A stretch of 64,000 bases of DNA from Jejudonia soesokkakensis (GCF_042664795.1 NZ_JBHTBN010000002.1:248001-312000); one strand, 5' to 3'; shown: positions 24,537 through 34,755, counted from the stretch's first letter. Notes: generated by a model from the letters alone, not told the origin. Program-made: numbers and translations.

Positions 24537-25409
24537 TTGCATCCTAACAATATTCATCGTGATTCCTACCATTTTAAAGCGCTTATAAAAACACACCAAC
24601 CTTTGTCTGCCTACGTTTTTATAAATGATCATGGAACCGAAACCATCGATTTTAGTACCCCAGAAGCTGTATACAATTTAAACAAGGCGCTCCTAAAGCA
24701 TCATTATAAAGTTACCGACTGGAATATCCCAGCACATTACCTCTGTCCTCCTATTCCAGGTCGTGTAGACTACCTGCACTACATCAAGGATTTACTTTCT
24801 GAAACTGCTTCGGAAACAGTTAAGGGACTTGACATTGGTACAGGAGCGAATGCTATATATTGCTTGCTAGGCGCACAGGCATTCAATTGGAAGATGGTGG
24901 GATGCGATATTGACATCAATGCTGTCGCTTCAGCAATTGAAAATGTAAATGCTACTGAAGGACTTTCAGAAAAGATAGAGATTCGTCATCAAAATGACAA
25001 TGCCCATATTTTTAAAGGAATTATAAAACCCGACGAATATTTTGATTTTACAGTCTGCAATCCACCTTTTTACCCTTCCGAAGAAGCGGCTACCAAAGAA
25101 ACACTGCGCAAACTCCGAAATCTTTCCGAAGACAAAATCGCATTTAAAACCAAGAAAGATGTATTGTTAAATTTTGGAGGGCAATCCCATGAATTGTGGT
25201 GTAATGGCGGAGAAGCGTTATTTATAAAACGGATGATCAAACAATCTGTATCTTATAAAAATCAAGTGGGAATTTTTACGACTTTAGTGTCAAATGCTTC
25301 TAATTTAAACAAACTATATAAGCAACTAGACAAATTAAAAGCGACCCATCAAACCATTAAAATGAGTATTGGTAATAAAATTAGTCACTTGTTGGTCTGG
25401 AACTATTAA
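24537..25409 (+). CDS. rlmF: 23S rRNA (adenine(1618)-N6)-methyltransferase
   Basis: This methylates A1618 of 23S rRNA using S-adenosylmethionine. The family N-terminus HPNNIHRDSYHF is followed by the conserved WNIPAHYLCPPIPGRVDYLHY, the SAM-binding GLDIGTGANAIYCLLG and the catalytic CNPPFYPS motif of N6-adenine methylases. The longest frame starts with ATG at 24483, but a promoter-like element at 24509-24516 and alignment of the HPNN start favour the TTG at 24537. No in-frame ATG lies between. The stop codon overlaps that of tamL on the other strand by 4 nt. Confidence 0.92.
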   Translation: MHPNNIHRDSYHFKALIKTHQPLSAYVFINDHGTETIDFSTPEAVYNLNKALLKHHYKVTDWNIPAHYLCPPIPGRVDYLHYIKDLLSETASETVKGLDIGTGANAIYCLLGAQAFNWKMVGCDIDINAVASAIENVNATEGLSEKIEIRHQNDNAHIFKGIIKPDEYFDFTVCNPPFYPSEEAATKETLRKLRNLSEDKIAFKTKKDVLLNFGGQSHELWCNGGEALFIKRMIKQSVSYKNQVGIFTTLVSNASNLNKLYKQLDKLKATHQTIKMSIGNKISHLLVWNY

Positions 25410-27703
25410 AACGGATAGCCAATCGCAAAATTGAGCACAGGCTCACTTACTTTAAAATCAAATCGTTCCCCCTCGGGTTCTCCGGGGTCATGGAAAGGAG
25501 CAGCCAGATCAAACCGAATGACAAAGCCCTGTACATCGACACGAATTCCAAATCCGGTTCCCATACCTAACTCATTAAAGATATCTCCTGTAAATTTTCC
25601 GCCTGGTAAGGCTTCATTTTCTTTAGACAACCAGATATTACCAGCATCTGCAAACACAGCTCCTTTCACAAATCCGAAAATTGGGAACCGATATTCAATG
25701 TTGGCTTCCAAGCGTATATTTCCTGTCTGATCGAAAAAAGAGCCATTTACAGATTCTGCATCGTTTGGAAACGTGCCCGGTCCTAAGGAGCGAATTCGAA
25801 ATGCGCGAACACTATAAGGTCCACCACTAAAATATTGTTTGATATAAGGCAACACGTCTGAGTTTCCGTAGGCATAGCCATAGCCAGCAAATAAGCGAGT
25901 TGCAATTTTTTGTTCCTTCCCAAAATTAAAATGATACCGAATATCGGCATCTACTTTTGCATATTGAGCATATTCGGTTCCTAAAAAAGTCTTAGGCTCG
26001 CCAGGTGTTTCTTCTTGAGACAGTAAACTAATAGAATTTCCTGCTACGTCCAGTGTTCCGTTAAAATAGATTTGATGGGTTTTTTGTGTATCAACCATTC
26101 CGTTGTAAATAAACAAATAAGTCAAACCCGAAATAAACTGTTGTTCAAAACTACGCGCCAAAAATGGATTATCGTCCAGAATAGCTTGAAACTCTGGAGT
26201 CGTATTTGTTAGCCGGGTATAATTAATCGAAATAGGATTAATCTCATGAGTAATATATCTGTTGGCATTCCAGACATAACCAAATTTAGCGGTTCCAGAT
26301 AGTAATGTATAGAGTTTACTTCGACTCAAATATTCTACTCCAAGTCCTGTAATTGTTTTTGGAATGCTATATTCAAAAAAGTCTTCATTAATTTTGAAGG
26401 GTGAGATAACCCGCGGAAAAATAAGTTCCGATTTTAAGCCCAACTCAATACTCGTCAAGCCCGATTGATCACCGCCACTAGAAAGTTGCACTTCATATCC
26501 TGCACTGGCTGTAATATTGAGTGTTTCACCTCCTTTAAAAAGATTTCGGTTAGAAAAAGTAAGACCTAGTGCAGGCCCCGCAAAATTATTTGATTTTGAA
26601 ACAGCTTGTAATTCAGCTCTAATGGCACGTTTATTTAAAGGTGATAGATAAATATTGGCCTCCAGAATTCCTAAACTGTCTGTTAAAGTACTGTCTTTTT
26701 CAACATATTGAATGTTCACAAACTTATAAGCTCCAATAGTTGATAATCTTCGGGAAGTATTTCTAGAATCTGTGGGACTGTATAATGCTCCCTCTTTAAT
26801 GGTAATAAAAGGATCAAGAAATTTAGGTTTAAAAAATTCCTCGCCTTGTCTTATATAGTTCTTATTCTCAAAACGGAGGGTGTCGGTTTGTAAAGAGTCA
26901 GTTTTGAGATCATAATTAGGATACACATTTATTTTTGAGACTTTATAAGGAACAATTCCTTTGGTAGGAATGTCTTTTTTTAATTTTAAAAACAAATCAA
27001 ATCTCTTGTTATCATACTGATTGGTATCGGTTTCAAAGATGAGAAAACTAGGATTAAAGTTATAGTAGCCTTTATTTTTTACTTCGGAATCAATTCGTTC
27101 TCTTTCTAATTTTAAATTAGAAAGATCAAATCGGAATCCATCCATTAATTTAGTGTTAGCAACGCTTTCCTGAAGCGTTCCATATAAAGGTTGCGGCACA
27201 CTGTCTAATTGGTATGTCTCCTGTCTGTAAGGCTCTGAAACCTTTACCGTATACTTAATAAAGGCTGTTTTCTTTACCGTATCATTTACAAATCGTGAAG
27301 AAGCAGTACTGTAGAAGAAACCGCGATTATCCAATCGGTTAAGTAATAATTTCTCAATCTCGTACTTTTCTATGTCGCTTTTATAAATGGGTTCTTCTCC
27401 AAACTGCTTGTACAGCCATTTATTTAAAAAGCCTGGTGTAGAATCCTGCACTTTATAGTAATAATAAAGGCCAGGGTAACCTCCTAAAAATTTAGAATTG
27501 GCTTCGGGCAACAATACCTTTTCCAAAGCTGCTTTTAATTGGGCTTTGTCTTTTACAATAGAATCGGTTTGCGATTCTACAGTCACATCATAGCCTGTAA
27601 ACAGTAATTCATCTTCAGGAATAAAACGGTTTACAGAGCAAGCCTGCAATATAACTGCAAAGGCTAAAAGCACATAGATTTTATAGGTCGTAGTTGGTTT
27701 CAA
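25406..27703 (-). CDS. tamL: TamL, lipoprotein BamA/TamA-family outer-membrane protein
   Basis: 765 residues with a lipoprotein signal (LQAC, Cys22). The N-terminal half holds POTRA-type modules and the C-terminal half is an Omp85 beta-barrel, with the RSLGPGTF / SYSVRAF-type lid region at GGPYSVRAFRIRSLGPG and a terminal FAIGYPF. Unlike proteobacterial TamA it is a lipoprotein, the Bacteroidota form called TamL. It is expected to work with TamB in moving lipids or autotransporter-like proteins to the outer membrane. It starts 5 nt after tamB, so they form an operon. Confidence 0.93.
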   Translation of the reverse strand: MKPTTTYKIYVLLAFAVILQACSVNRFIPEDELLFTGYDVTVESQTDSIVKDKAQLKAALEKVLLPEANSKFLGGYPGLYYYYKVQDSTPGFLNKWLYKQFGEEPIYKSDIEKYEIEKLLLNRLDNRGFFYSTASSRFVNDTVKKTAFIKYTVKVSEPYRQETYQLDSVPQPLYGTLQESVANTKLMDGFRFDLSNLKLERERIDSEVKNKGYYNFNPSFLIFETDTNQYDNKRFDLFLKLKKDIPTKGIVPYKVSKINVYPNYDLKTDSLQTDTLRFENKNYIRQGEEFFKPKFLDPFITIKEGALYSPTDSRNTSRRLSTIGAYKFVNIQYVEKDSTLTDSLGILEANIYLSPLNKRAIRAELQAVSKSNNFAGPALGLTFSNRNLFKGGETLNITASAGYEVQLSSGGDQSGLTSIELGLKSELIFPRVISPFKINEDFFEYSIPKTITGLGVEYLSRSKLYTLLSGTAKFGYVWNANRYITHEINPISINYTRLTNTTPEFQAILDDNPFLARSFEQQFISGLTYLFIYNGMVDTQKTHQIYFNGTLDVAGNSISLLSQEETPGEPKTFLGTEYAQYAKVDADIRYHFNFGKEQKIATRLFAGYGYAYGNSDVLPYIKQYFSGGPYSVRAFRIRSLGPGTFPNDAESVNGSFFDQTGNIRLEANIEYRFPIFGFVKGAVFADAGNIWLSKENEALPGGKFTGDIFNELGMGTGFGIRVDVQGFVIRFDLAAPFHDPGEPEGERFDFKVSEPVLNFAIGYPF

Positions 27704-27708
27704 AAAGT

Positions 27709-30700
27709 TTATTCATTTTTATTATCTGTATCTGTACCATCTCCTTCATTTTCTTCTTCCGCTTTTTTCTCGGCTTCTTTTGCTGCTTTTGCCGCTTCTT
27801 TTTCTTCTTCGGTTCGTTTGCTCAAAATGGCTTTCCAGAGCTCATCAAACTTATTGAACTCTTGTGTAAAAATAAGCGCAATTCCGCTTACGACCGTTTG
27901 TCCATCAATCACATTTTCGAACTCATTTCTTCGGAAACCTTTTAATCGGTAGCGGCCATTTTCAGTAAGAATATATTCTAAACTTACATTTCCAATCAAC
28001 GCAGTATTTTCTCCCGATGCACTGCTCCCTTGAATATCTACTTCGCTACCCACGCGTACAATCAATCTGTCATTAAATAATTTTTTCTGAGCTGCAATAT
28101 CCAGTTGGGTTCGTTCCTGCGGACTATCACCCTGATAATCGGTATAACTATCAAGGCCAAAATCAAGTTCTACACCTGTATCTCCCAGTAATTTATCTGA
28201 AAATACATTGAGTTGATCCGACAAAGCATCATTGATATTATCTCTGGCAATCGCTGCTGCCCCTCCTCTACTACCGTCGCTTCCAGGTTCTGGATAAAAG
28301 CGATTGAGTACTAATAATGAAAATACTTGTTTGTTTAATTCTGCTTCTTGCGAATTTAGTTGTTGTACACGACCGTAAACTTGTCCGCCAATCGCTCCCT
28401 GTTCATCTTCAGGCATATCTAAGCTGAAAGAAATTTTAGGTTGTAATAATTCGCCATCCACATTAAGATACACATAAAACGGAAGTACTTGACGAAATCT
28501 GGTTTTAATGGCTGGGTCAGATCCAGAAGTCACAGACGCCATTAATGGAGAGGCCGAAGCTTCTACATCGTATATTGCTCTCACATCCAATTTCGCATCA
28601 AACGGATCACCTGCCCAAGAAACACGGCTTCCTGGAGCTAAGGTAAACTTTCGGTTGACGAGATTGTATAAATTCATTTCATAATGCCCGCCTGCAACAT
28701 CATAGACACCAGAAAGTGTCATTCGGCCATTCGGTTTCATTTTAAAATTAAAATCTCCCTCTCCATACACCTGAAAATTATCTCCGGTTTGTTCATCAAT
28801 AATGATCTTGACTTTTGCGTCTTTCCCAACGTTTACTAAAGCCGAAATATCAAATCCTGTAATGGTTCCTGTTTCTTCTTCAGTTCGAGTTAAAATGGCA
28901 TCTGGATTTTCTCTGTTGACAAAAACAACCACACCGTCTCTACTTTCAAAATTTGCGGTGGCTGTAGGCATTATATAGGTTATATCTGTGTTGCTATTGA
29001 CAGAGGCTGTCATATTTACTACCGGAATTTGTAAATCTCCTGTGATTGCTGCGTCGGCATCAAAACTTGCGGTTCCGTATAAAAAGTCATTATCATCTTC
29101 AGAAGCATTTAACACTTGAAAATCATCTGCCTTTAGCTGTAGATCAAAAGTAGGATTAATGAAGGTTTCGGTTCCTATAGTGCCGCTAGCAACAAAAGTG
29201 TTTCCGTTAGCATCCCGAATAGTAAAACCATTCATTGCTACTCCTGCATTGTCAATGTTAAGTGTTTCGTTTTGTAGTGTAAAAGGAGCATTCAGTTTTA
29301 CAATGGTCAAATCGGCATTTGTAAAGGTAAGATTCCCATCATAGTTAGGTGCCGTTGGTGTACCGCTTACTTTAAAGCTTCCTTTAAAACTTCCATCAGC
29401 ATCTTTAATTTCACCTAAAGTAAACCCTTCTAAGGCTTTCATGTTAAATCGATTGATCATTACATTAAGATCGAGATTGGCTTCATTATTGACAGAAACA
29501 TAATCCCCTCGTACCTCTAAATCTACCTCGCCTCCCTTGACAGCGGCATTAAAGTCATAACTGTTTCCGCCGTGCGATTTTGCATCGACACTCATCGTTC
29601 CTAAGGGTACTTCAAGAACATTAAAACTACGTACATCAAGGTCTGCTAAAATTCCAGTATTTCCAAAAACATCTTCTATGACGAGGCGACCGTTCATATT
29701 TCCGCTGGCGAATTCGGTTTCGGGGTTTAAATAATTTAAAAATTCACTAAGTTCAAAGTTTTCAAAATCGATTCCAACATGATCTTTTTCGATAGGAAGA
29801 TTATCACTAAAAACAACCGATTGATTCCCACGACTGAACCTAAAGTTATTAAAATTAATTTTATTTTCAGTTAGGATAAGTTCGTTATCGGCAGGCGTTT
29901 GCCATGCATTCTTCTGAATAATTAAACTATCTGGCACCACATGAAAAACTAAGCGTTCTCGTTTTCCAGTAATCTGAGTTCTAATCTGAATTAATTTCTC
30001 ATCATCTTGATAGGCGATAAAGTCGAGATCTAACTCATTATTATTTTGATTTCCTTCAATCTTTGTGCGCTGAATATTTAAAGGGCCTGCCGTAATTTCT
30101 TTAAAGCCTAAATCGAATACAAATTTATCTTTATCGGTATCCATAGAAAAAGACAGACTATCTATTTCGTTTCCAGCATAGTTAATATGAGGCGCTGTAA
30201 CATTAGCTTTTAGTTTTCGTGCCTTCTCGTCAAAGTCGGCAGCAATAGTTACCGTATCCAGGTCCTGCATATTGACAAGAAATACTTCATTGAGGATAGG
30301 TGCTTGGCGAACTTTTCCTTTAAGACTAAGTTTTACTGGATTTACGATACTATCTGGAACTTCGGTATCCCGATAAAAATAACTAAATACATGTCGTTGG
30401 AGCGATTTTGAAAAAGTAACAGGATCTGTGTTTGACTCAAGCTCCAGATGCAATAATTTATTATCCAGCCAGATAGAGGTGGTATCCTTTCTAACATGTG
30501 CTGTTGCCGTCACCCCTCCTACCAAATACGTTTTATCATCATATACCACCACACCGTCACCCATAGTAGAAATCACATCGTAGCTTTCTAGATTTCCGTT
30601 AAAGTCAGCATCTAGTTTAAACCCTGTACGCACATCTCGTTGCATAAGCCCCAATGCCTGTAGATCTGCACCAATTAAGTTAAGACTCACATTTGCCTGC

Positions 30701-32793
30701 GTAGCAATAGAATCTAAAATAACATCGGCTGCAAGGTCCAGATTGATATTATTGTCTTTATATTTTGAAAGAATTTTTCCTTCTCCATTTTTAAAAGTTC
30801 CGTTGATGGTAAGGTCTTCAATAGTGTACGCTGGCAATGTAAAGCTTGAGATATTCGCTTCCATCGTAGCATCGAGCGTATTGATAGTGCTTCCACTTCC
30901 TGAAGCTTCTACAGTAAGACTTATAGGACCTAATTGATCATTTGCCAGTAATTGTTCCAAATGGTATTTTTCAATACTAAGATTTCCATCAAACGCTATG
31001 TTTGAATCATTTTTAAAAGATCCTTGTACCGTTGCAACTCCTTGGGTAGTCGTCAATCTGGCATCTGTGATAATATTTGTCGGACTTCCCGAAATTGTTC
31101 CTGTCAGCTTTATATCCTGCGGAAGGTTGACACCCAATTCTTTTTCATCGACAAAAAGCAGTAAGTCTTTCTTTTTCGTTTCAGCTAAAAAACGGGAAAA
31201 GTTAAACTGAAGATTGTCCGGATTAGTAGCATTTTTAAGTGTTCCATTGGCCGAAATCCAAGTGTTTCCCCAATATACATTAGCTTTATCTATATTAATG
31301 TCTGAAAGATAGCCGTTCGCATTGAGATTTCCGGTCACATATTTTCTTCTCAGGGTTTTTAAGTAGTTATTTTTTCTTAATTCTGGCTGAAACTGAAATA
31401 CTTCCTTCATATCCACTTGAAACTCTGGAACAATCACTTTCACTAACGATTTTTCTGGGGCCTCTATTAAAGCTGAAAGTTCCGAGTATTGTAACGTGGC
31501 AAGTCCGCGAATTCTATTCTCATTGACCTGAAGCACCAAATCTTCGATTGACAAATCGGTGTCGGTTGCGTTAAAATCTACTGCCAATTCCTTCAGAGTA
31601 AAGCCAGAGGCTTCTTTAAATGTTCCCTTTTCAATAGTAAATCCTGCTTGTTTATCTTTTAAAAAGATATTATTTCCTTTTAGATGTAGGTCTTTCAGAA
31701 ATAAAGCATTCGGATTAAAAACTCCAGCTACGGGTTGCTCATTGCGCACCTGATAACTAATGTCATTATTACTTAGATCAAGATTGTCGATTGCTATTAA
31801 AAAATTTGGCCACTCAAAAGCTGCGATATCCTGTTTAGCTTCTTCGACTACCTCTTTTGCAGTTTCGGTAATTTCGTTTTCTTCCGTTTCGGTTTTAATT
31901 CTAATGATCGAATTCTTCAGAATAAAATCTCCAATATCGATATCGTTGTTGGCTAAATCAGCTCTATTGACTTCAGCAAAAAGTTGTACAATTCCCAATT
32001 CTGCTGCTATACCGTCGCCGGGAGATGCATAATTGAGCATAGAATTAGTAACTGTGAGGTCGTCTATGGCTAAATACGGAAGCGGTGCTGGTGGTGCATT
32101 TGGATCAACAGGAACAGGGTTTTGAATGTATTTAATAGTAGCATCGGCTAGATTTCCTTGAGAGGCTTCAAACTTGAAATTTTCTAGATCGGTCGTTTTC
32201 ATATCCAACGCTAATTCACCCACCATAAAACGACTTTCAATTCCTAATACGGCATCATTATAAGTGACATCAATCTCTTTTAGATGTAGGTCTCCCAAAA
32301 TGATATTCAGTGGCGCAGCGGTAGTATCTGTAGTAACGGGTGTAGAGTCTGTGGTTCCAAAAGCATCTAATAAGAATTGGAAGTTATACCCTTCGATGGA
32401 ATCGGTACGTGTGATAGTAGCTTTTACCCCTTCCCAGTCAAGTGCCTCTACTCCTATCCCATTGCCTCTAATGATTGGCAAAAGTGGAATGTCTGCTTCA
32501 AGATAGCGGGAATAGATAAGCGTGTCCCCTTTTTTATCTTCAAGGTACAGGCCTTTCAGCAAAATATCTCCATCAAAAGTGACAAAGAGCTTTTCAATTT
32601 CAACTTTGGTATTTGTTTTATTGGAAACGTATTTTGTTGCTTTATCCACAATAATTCCCTGTCCCCATTCACTTCGAATAAACAATACAAGAAGTAATAG
32701 AAATATTAAAATACCAAGCATCACTCTCGCAATTCTACGGAGCCACCTGAATTTCTTTTGCTTCTTATTTTGTTCTTTTTTTTCTTTCTTCAA
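27709..32793 (-). CDS. tamB: TamB, inner-membrane-anchored translocation/assembly module protein
   Basis: 1694 residues, one of the longest genes in the window. An N-terminal membrane anchor (about 18-40, ARVMLGILIFLLLLVLF) is followed by a very long repetitive beta-rich region of AsmA/VPS13-like character forming a groove across the periplasm. The TamB C-terminal (DUF490) domain occupies the last 450 or so residues (GVYDVAGGHYEMNLYN, PEDEQGAIGGQVYGRVQQLN). The extreme C-terminus is a Glu/Lys/Ala-rich low-complexity tail unusual for TamB. It works with TamL in phospholipid or protein transport to the outer membrane. The first gene of a two-gene operon. Confidence 0.93.
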   Translation of the reverse strand: MKKEKKEQNKKQKKFRWLRRIARVMLGILIFLLLLVLFIRSEWGQGIIVDKATKYVSNKTNTKVEIEKLFVTFDGDILLKGLYLEDKKGDTLIYSRYLEADIPLLPIIRGNGIGVEALDWEGVKATITRTDSIEGYNFQFLLDAFGTTDSTPVTTDTTAAPLNIILGDLHLKEIDVTYNDAVLGIESRFMVGELALDMKTTDLENFKFEASQGNLADATIKYIQNPVPVDPNAPPAPLPYLAIDDLTVTNSMLNYASPGDGIAAELGIVQLFAEVNRADLANNDIDIGDFILKNSIIRIKTETEENEITETAKEVVEEAKQDIAAFEWPNFLIAIDNLDLSNNDISYQVRNEQPVAGVFNPNALFLKDLHLKGNNIFLKDKQAGFTIEKGTFKEASGFTLKELAVDFNATDTDLSIEDLVLQVNENRIRGLATLQYSELSALIEAPEKSLVKVIVPEFQVDMKEVFQFQPELRKNNYLKTLRRKYVTGNLNANGYLSDINIDKANVYWGNTWISANGTLKNATNPDNLQFNFSRFLAETKKKDLLLFVDEKELGVNLPQDIKLTGTISGSPTNIITDARLTTTQGVATVQGSFKNDSNIAFDGNLSIEKYHLEQLLANDQLGPISLTVEASGSGSTINTLDATMEANISSFTLPAYTIEDLTINGTFKNGEGKILSKYKDNNINLDLAADVILDSIATQANVSLNLIGADLQALGLMQRDVRTGFKLDADFNGNLESYDVISTMGDGVVVYDDKTYLVGGVTATAHVRKDTTSIWLDNKLLHLELESNTDPVTFSKSLQRHVFSYFYRDTEVPDSIVNPVKLSLKGKVRQAPILNEVFLVNMQDLDTVTIAADFDEKARKLKANVTAPHINYAGNEIDSLSFSMDTDKDKFVFDLGFKEITAGPLNIQRTKIEGNQNNNELDLDFIAYQDDEKLIQIRTQITGKRERLVFHVVPDSLIIQKNAWQTPADNELILTENKINFNNFRFSRGNQSVVFSDNLPIEKDHVGIDFENFELSEFLNYLNPETEFASGNMNGRLVIEDVFGNTGILADLDVRSFNVLEVPLGTMSVDAKSHGGNSYDFNAAVKGGEVDLEVRGDYVSVNNEANLDLNVMINRFNMKALEGFTLGEIKDADGSFKGSFKVSGTPTAPNYDGNLTFTNADLTIVKLNAPFTLQNETLNIDNAGVAMNGFTIRDANGNTFVASGTIGTETFINPTFDLQLKADDFQVLNASEDDNDFLYGTASFDADAAITGDLQIPVVNMTASVNSNTDITYIMPTATANFESRDGVVVFVNRENPDAILTRTEEETGTITGFDISALVNVGKDAKVKIIIDEQTGDNFQVYGEGDFNFKMKPNGRMTLSGVYDVAGGHYEMNLYNLVNRKFTLAPGSRVSWAGDPFDAKLDVRAIYDVEASASPLMASVTSGSDPAIKTRFRQVLPFYVYLNVDGELLQPKISFSLDMPEDEQGAIGGQVYGRVQQLNSQEAELNKQVFSLLVLNRFYPEPGSDGSRGGAAAIARDNINDALSDQLNVFSDKLLGDTGVELDFGLDSYTDYQGDSPQERTQLDIAAQKKLFNDRLIVRVGSEVDIQGSSASGENTALIGNVSLEYILTENGRYRLKGFRRNEFENVIDGQTVVSGIALIFTQEFNKFDELWKAILSKRTEEEKEAAKAAKEAEKKAEEENEGDGTDTDNKNE

Positions 32794-32920
32794 AGCCTAC
32801 TTACATTCTTCTCTTTCTCTTTTAGCAAAGAGCATGCAAAATATTGTTTTCTGAGCAATTAAAAGTTACAGAAAACATAACATTTAAGAAAATATTTAGC
32901 AAAATCAATTTATGGGTATC

Positions 32921-32928
32921 TAATTTTG
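32921..32928 (+). promoter_or_regulatory. -7 promoter element
   Basis: TAATTTTG, an exact consensus match, ending 23 nt before the TTG start at 32952. It supports the use of that uncommon start codon. Confidence 0.55.
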
Positions 32929-32951
32929 AAAGGAATTAAAAAACAAACATC

Positions 32952-33656
32952 TTGAAATCTAAGATTGAAATAATAAAACAGCAATACAAAACTATTGAAA
33001 GAATACCTGATAGCTGGAAACCTACAGACTTTACCGCAGTATTAAAACTTCTAGAATACGACGATGTCGCTACTTTAGCTGAAAATGAACTGGAAGAAAT
33101 GACCATTTTGGCGCTATCTGACCTAGAACCACATGAAGCGGCAGAACTTCTAATGCAATATATCTTTAGTAAAGATGAGCTCAATAAAGGGCAAATTCAG
33201 AATATGGGCAATGAAATGCAAACCGAAAAAGCCTGGGAAGAATATGCCGGAATCGAATTGCATAAACAGTTTTTTATCGTGGGTGATTTGCTTTATAAAA
33301 CCTTTGGTGGCGGTACTTTTCCACATCCCGAAGCTGTAGAGTTGACTGTACAGTTAACCTTTGCAAACGAGCATGCCGTACAAGAATTTAAAAAATCTGA
33401 ACCTTCTAATATTTTAAAAGTTATTGCGCTTGGGTTACCAGAAACTGTTGTCCTTAATCGATTGTATAAGGAACACTTACAGGAAGAGGAAATGGAGGAA
33501 GCATCTCACATTTTATGGCAAACACAGCTCGAATCTGATGGAGGATTAACTTTAACGTATCGAATCATTAGTTCAGAATACTGGGTTGAAGCTTTTAAAT
33601 ACACAGACCCCTATACGGTTAATTATGCTACTGGAGATGCTACATTTTCTCTATAA
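32952..33656 (+). CDS. Hypothetical cytoplasmic protein
   Basis: 234 residues, no family recognised. It appears soluble, with no signal or membrane segment. The N-terminal half is acidic and helical (KLLEYDDVATLAENELEEM), and the C-terminal half is a mixed alpha/beta region with WQTQLESDGGLTLTYR and TDPYTVNYATGDATFSL. The start codon is TTG (MKSKIEIIKQQ), supported by the promoter just upstream. It is divergent from tamB and its last 6 nt overlap the msrA-like gene on the other strand. Confidence 0.75.
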   Translation: MKSKIEIIKQQYKTIERIPDSWKPTDFTAVLKLLEYDDVATLAENELEEMTILALSDLEPHEAAELLMQYIFSKDELNKGQIQNMGNEMQTEKAWEEYAGIELHKQFFIVGDLLYKTFGGGTFPHPEAVELTVQLTFANEHAVQEFKKSEPSNILKVIALGLPETVVLNRLYKEHLQEEEMEEASHILWQTQLESDGGLTLTYRIISSEYWVEAFKYTDPYTVNYATGDATFSL

Positions 33657-34163
33657 GTGAGCGAGTTTAGCTGTCTCGGTTTTTTCTGAAAAGTTAGCAA
33701 GGAGTAGTTTTAATTTCGGATTGATAAACTGCCTACAAAAAGGTTTCTCGGGATTATTAAAATAGTAGTTAGTAATTTGTGTTCTTGAAGGTTTAAACTC
33801 ATTGAAAAATAGAACTTTTGTGATGAGTTTATCTTTGAAATCTGATTGTAGTTCACTTAGCAATTGTTGGCATTCTTTTTTCTGTTCTTCTGAAAATACA
33901 TAGATAGCAGACCTATATTTTTCTCTCATAGAATGGTTTGAAGTACTTTTATGTGTGTGTAAATGAATTTCTATTAACGCCTGAAGCGAATTTTGTTTCG
34001 TAAAAAAATGTACAATAACCGCTTCAGAAAAACTAGCATTCTCCTCTTTGGAAGCGACATAACCCTGTTCAACTTTTACGACTCCCTTGAGGGATTGAAA
34101 AACAGCTTCAGTACACCAGTGACAGCCTCCACCTAAGGCGATTTTTTGAGTTTCAGAAATCAT
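33651..34163 (-). CDS. msrA: Divergent MsrA-type methionine sulfoxide reductase
   Basis: 170 residues. The N-terminal ALGGGCHWCTEAVFQ corresponds to the MsrA GCFWC active site, with nucleophile Cys14, but has His in place of Phe. A later KYRSAIY matches the conserved YRS block, whereas the normal HDPT segment is degenerate (IHLHTHKSTSNHSM). It should reduce methionine-S-sulfoxide, although the altered pocket makes activity less certain. No signal peptide. Its ATG overlaps the stop of the 98-residue gene upstream by 4 nt, which implies coupled translation. Confidence 0.8.
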   Translation of the reverse strand: MISETQKIALGGGCHWCTEAVFQSLKGVVKVEQGYVASKEENASFSEAVIVHFFTKQNSLQALIEIHLHTHKSTSNHSMREKYRSAIYVFSEEQKKECQQLLSELQSDFKDKLITKVLFFNEFKPSRTQITNYYFNNPEKPFCRQFINPKLKLLLANFSEKTETAKLAHL

Positions 34164-34456
34164 ACAATGGGTTTGAAATTTGTGAGGAAATGAATTACTT
34201 TCTCATGTGGCATCTCACAGGGCTTTACTAAGTCTGAAGTTGAAGTACTATAGTAATTAAAGCTTATAAAATTAGTACCCGCCAACTCTTTAGCAAATAT
34301 TTTAATACTATTCCCGCTATTGAAATCTCCCCGGGTAATGCCGTATTTTTTATTCTTATATATGCCTTCCGAATAGCCTAAAGGTATTTGTCGAATCCTT
34401 GAAGTTAAACTGATTGTTTTTATTTGTAACGTATTTCCTTTTTTTATAGACGTCAT
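34160..34456 (-). CDS. Small hypothetical partner of the MsrA-like protein
   Basis: 98 residues with no recognised motif beyond a beta-rich look: YKNKKYGITRGDFNSGNSIKIFAKELAGTNFISFNYY and an MPHEKVIHFL near the C-terminus. It overlaps the start of the MsrA-like gene by 4 nt (ATGA type). The conserved pairing with the reductase suggests a role in the same pathway, for example as a substrate or partner. That is inference; I recall the pair recurring in flavobacteria. Confidence 0.65.
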   Translation of the reverse strand: MTSIKKGNTLQIKTISLTSRIRQIPLGYSEGIYKNKKYGITRGDFNSGNSIKIFAKELAGTNFISFNYYSTSTSDLVKPCEMPHEKVIHFLTNFKPIV

Positions 34457-34633
34457 ATAAAATGGTAACTAACATTTAAAAATGACCGAAAGGTTTATTG
34501 ATTCAGCAAATTTATTTAAAGAATTTTTGACACTGAAAATTAGTTAGTTACAAGGATACACAAATCAAGTTTTAATATTTGGCACGCTCATTGGTTTTTA
34601 AAAGAAACGAATACTAATTTAAAACTTTCTATT

Positions 34634-34732
34634 ATGAAAAATCTAAAAAAACTTTGGAACAAAAGGTTTAAAAATTTCAACACAAAATTAGAGGAGTTTG
34701 CAAAAGCGAGTAGTTATGCAATCCACAGATAG
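34634..34732 (+). CDS. 32-residue basic micro-protein
   Basis: Thirty-two codons followed by TAG. The product starts MKNLKKLWNKRFKNFNTKL and ends SSYAIHR: a cationic amphipathic helix then a short tail. A stem-loop terminator lies 23 nt downstream (34756-34789), which supports transcription. No family is recognised. It could be a leaderless membrane-active or regulatory peptide. The short length is the main reason for caution. Confidence 0.45.
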   Translation: MKNLKKLWNKRFKNFNTKLEEFAKASSYAIHR

Positions 34733-34755
34733 TGTTTCTATTTTTATATCCGTTT

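Noticed and set aside
28000..32700. Several plus-strand ORFs of 60-110 codons inside tamB
   Set aside because: They are shadows of a long real gene on the opposite strand, without family features.
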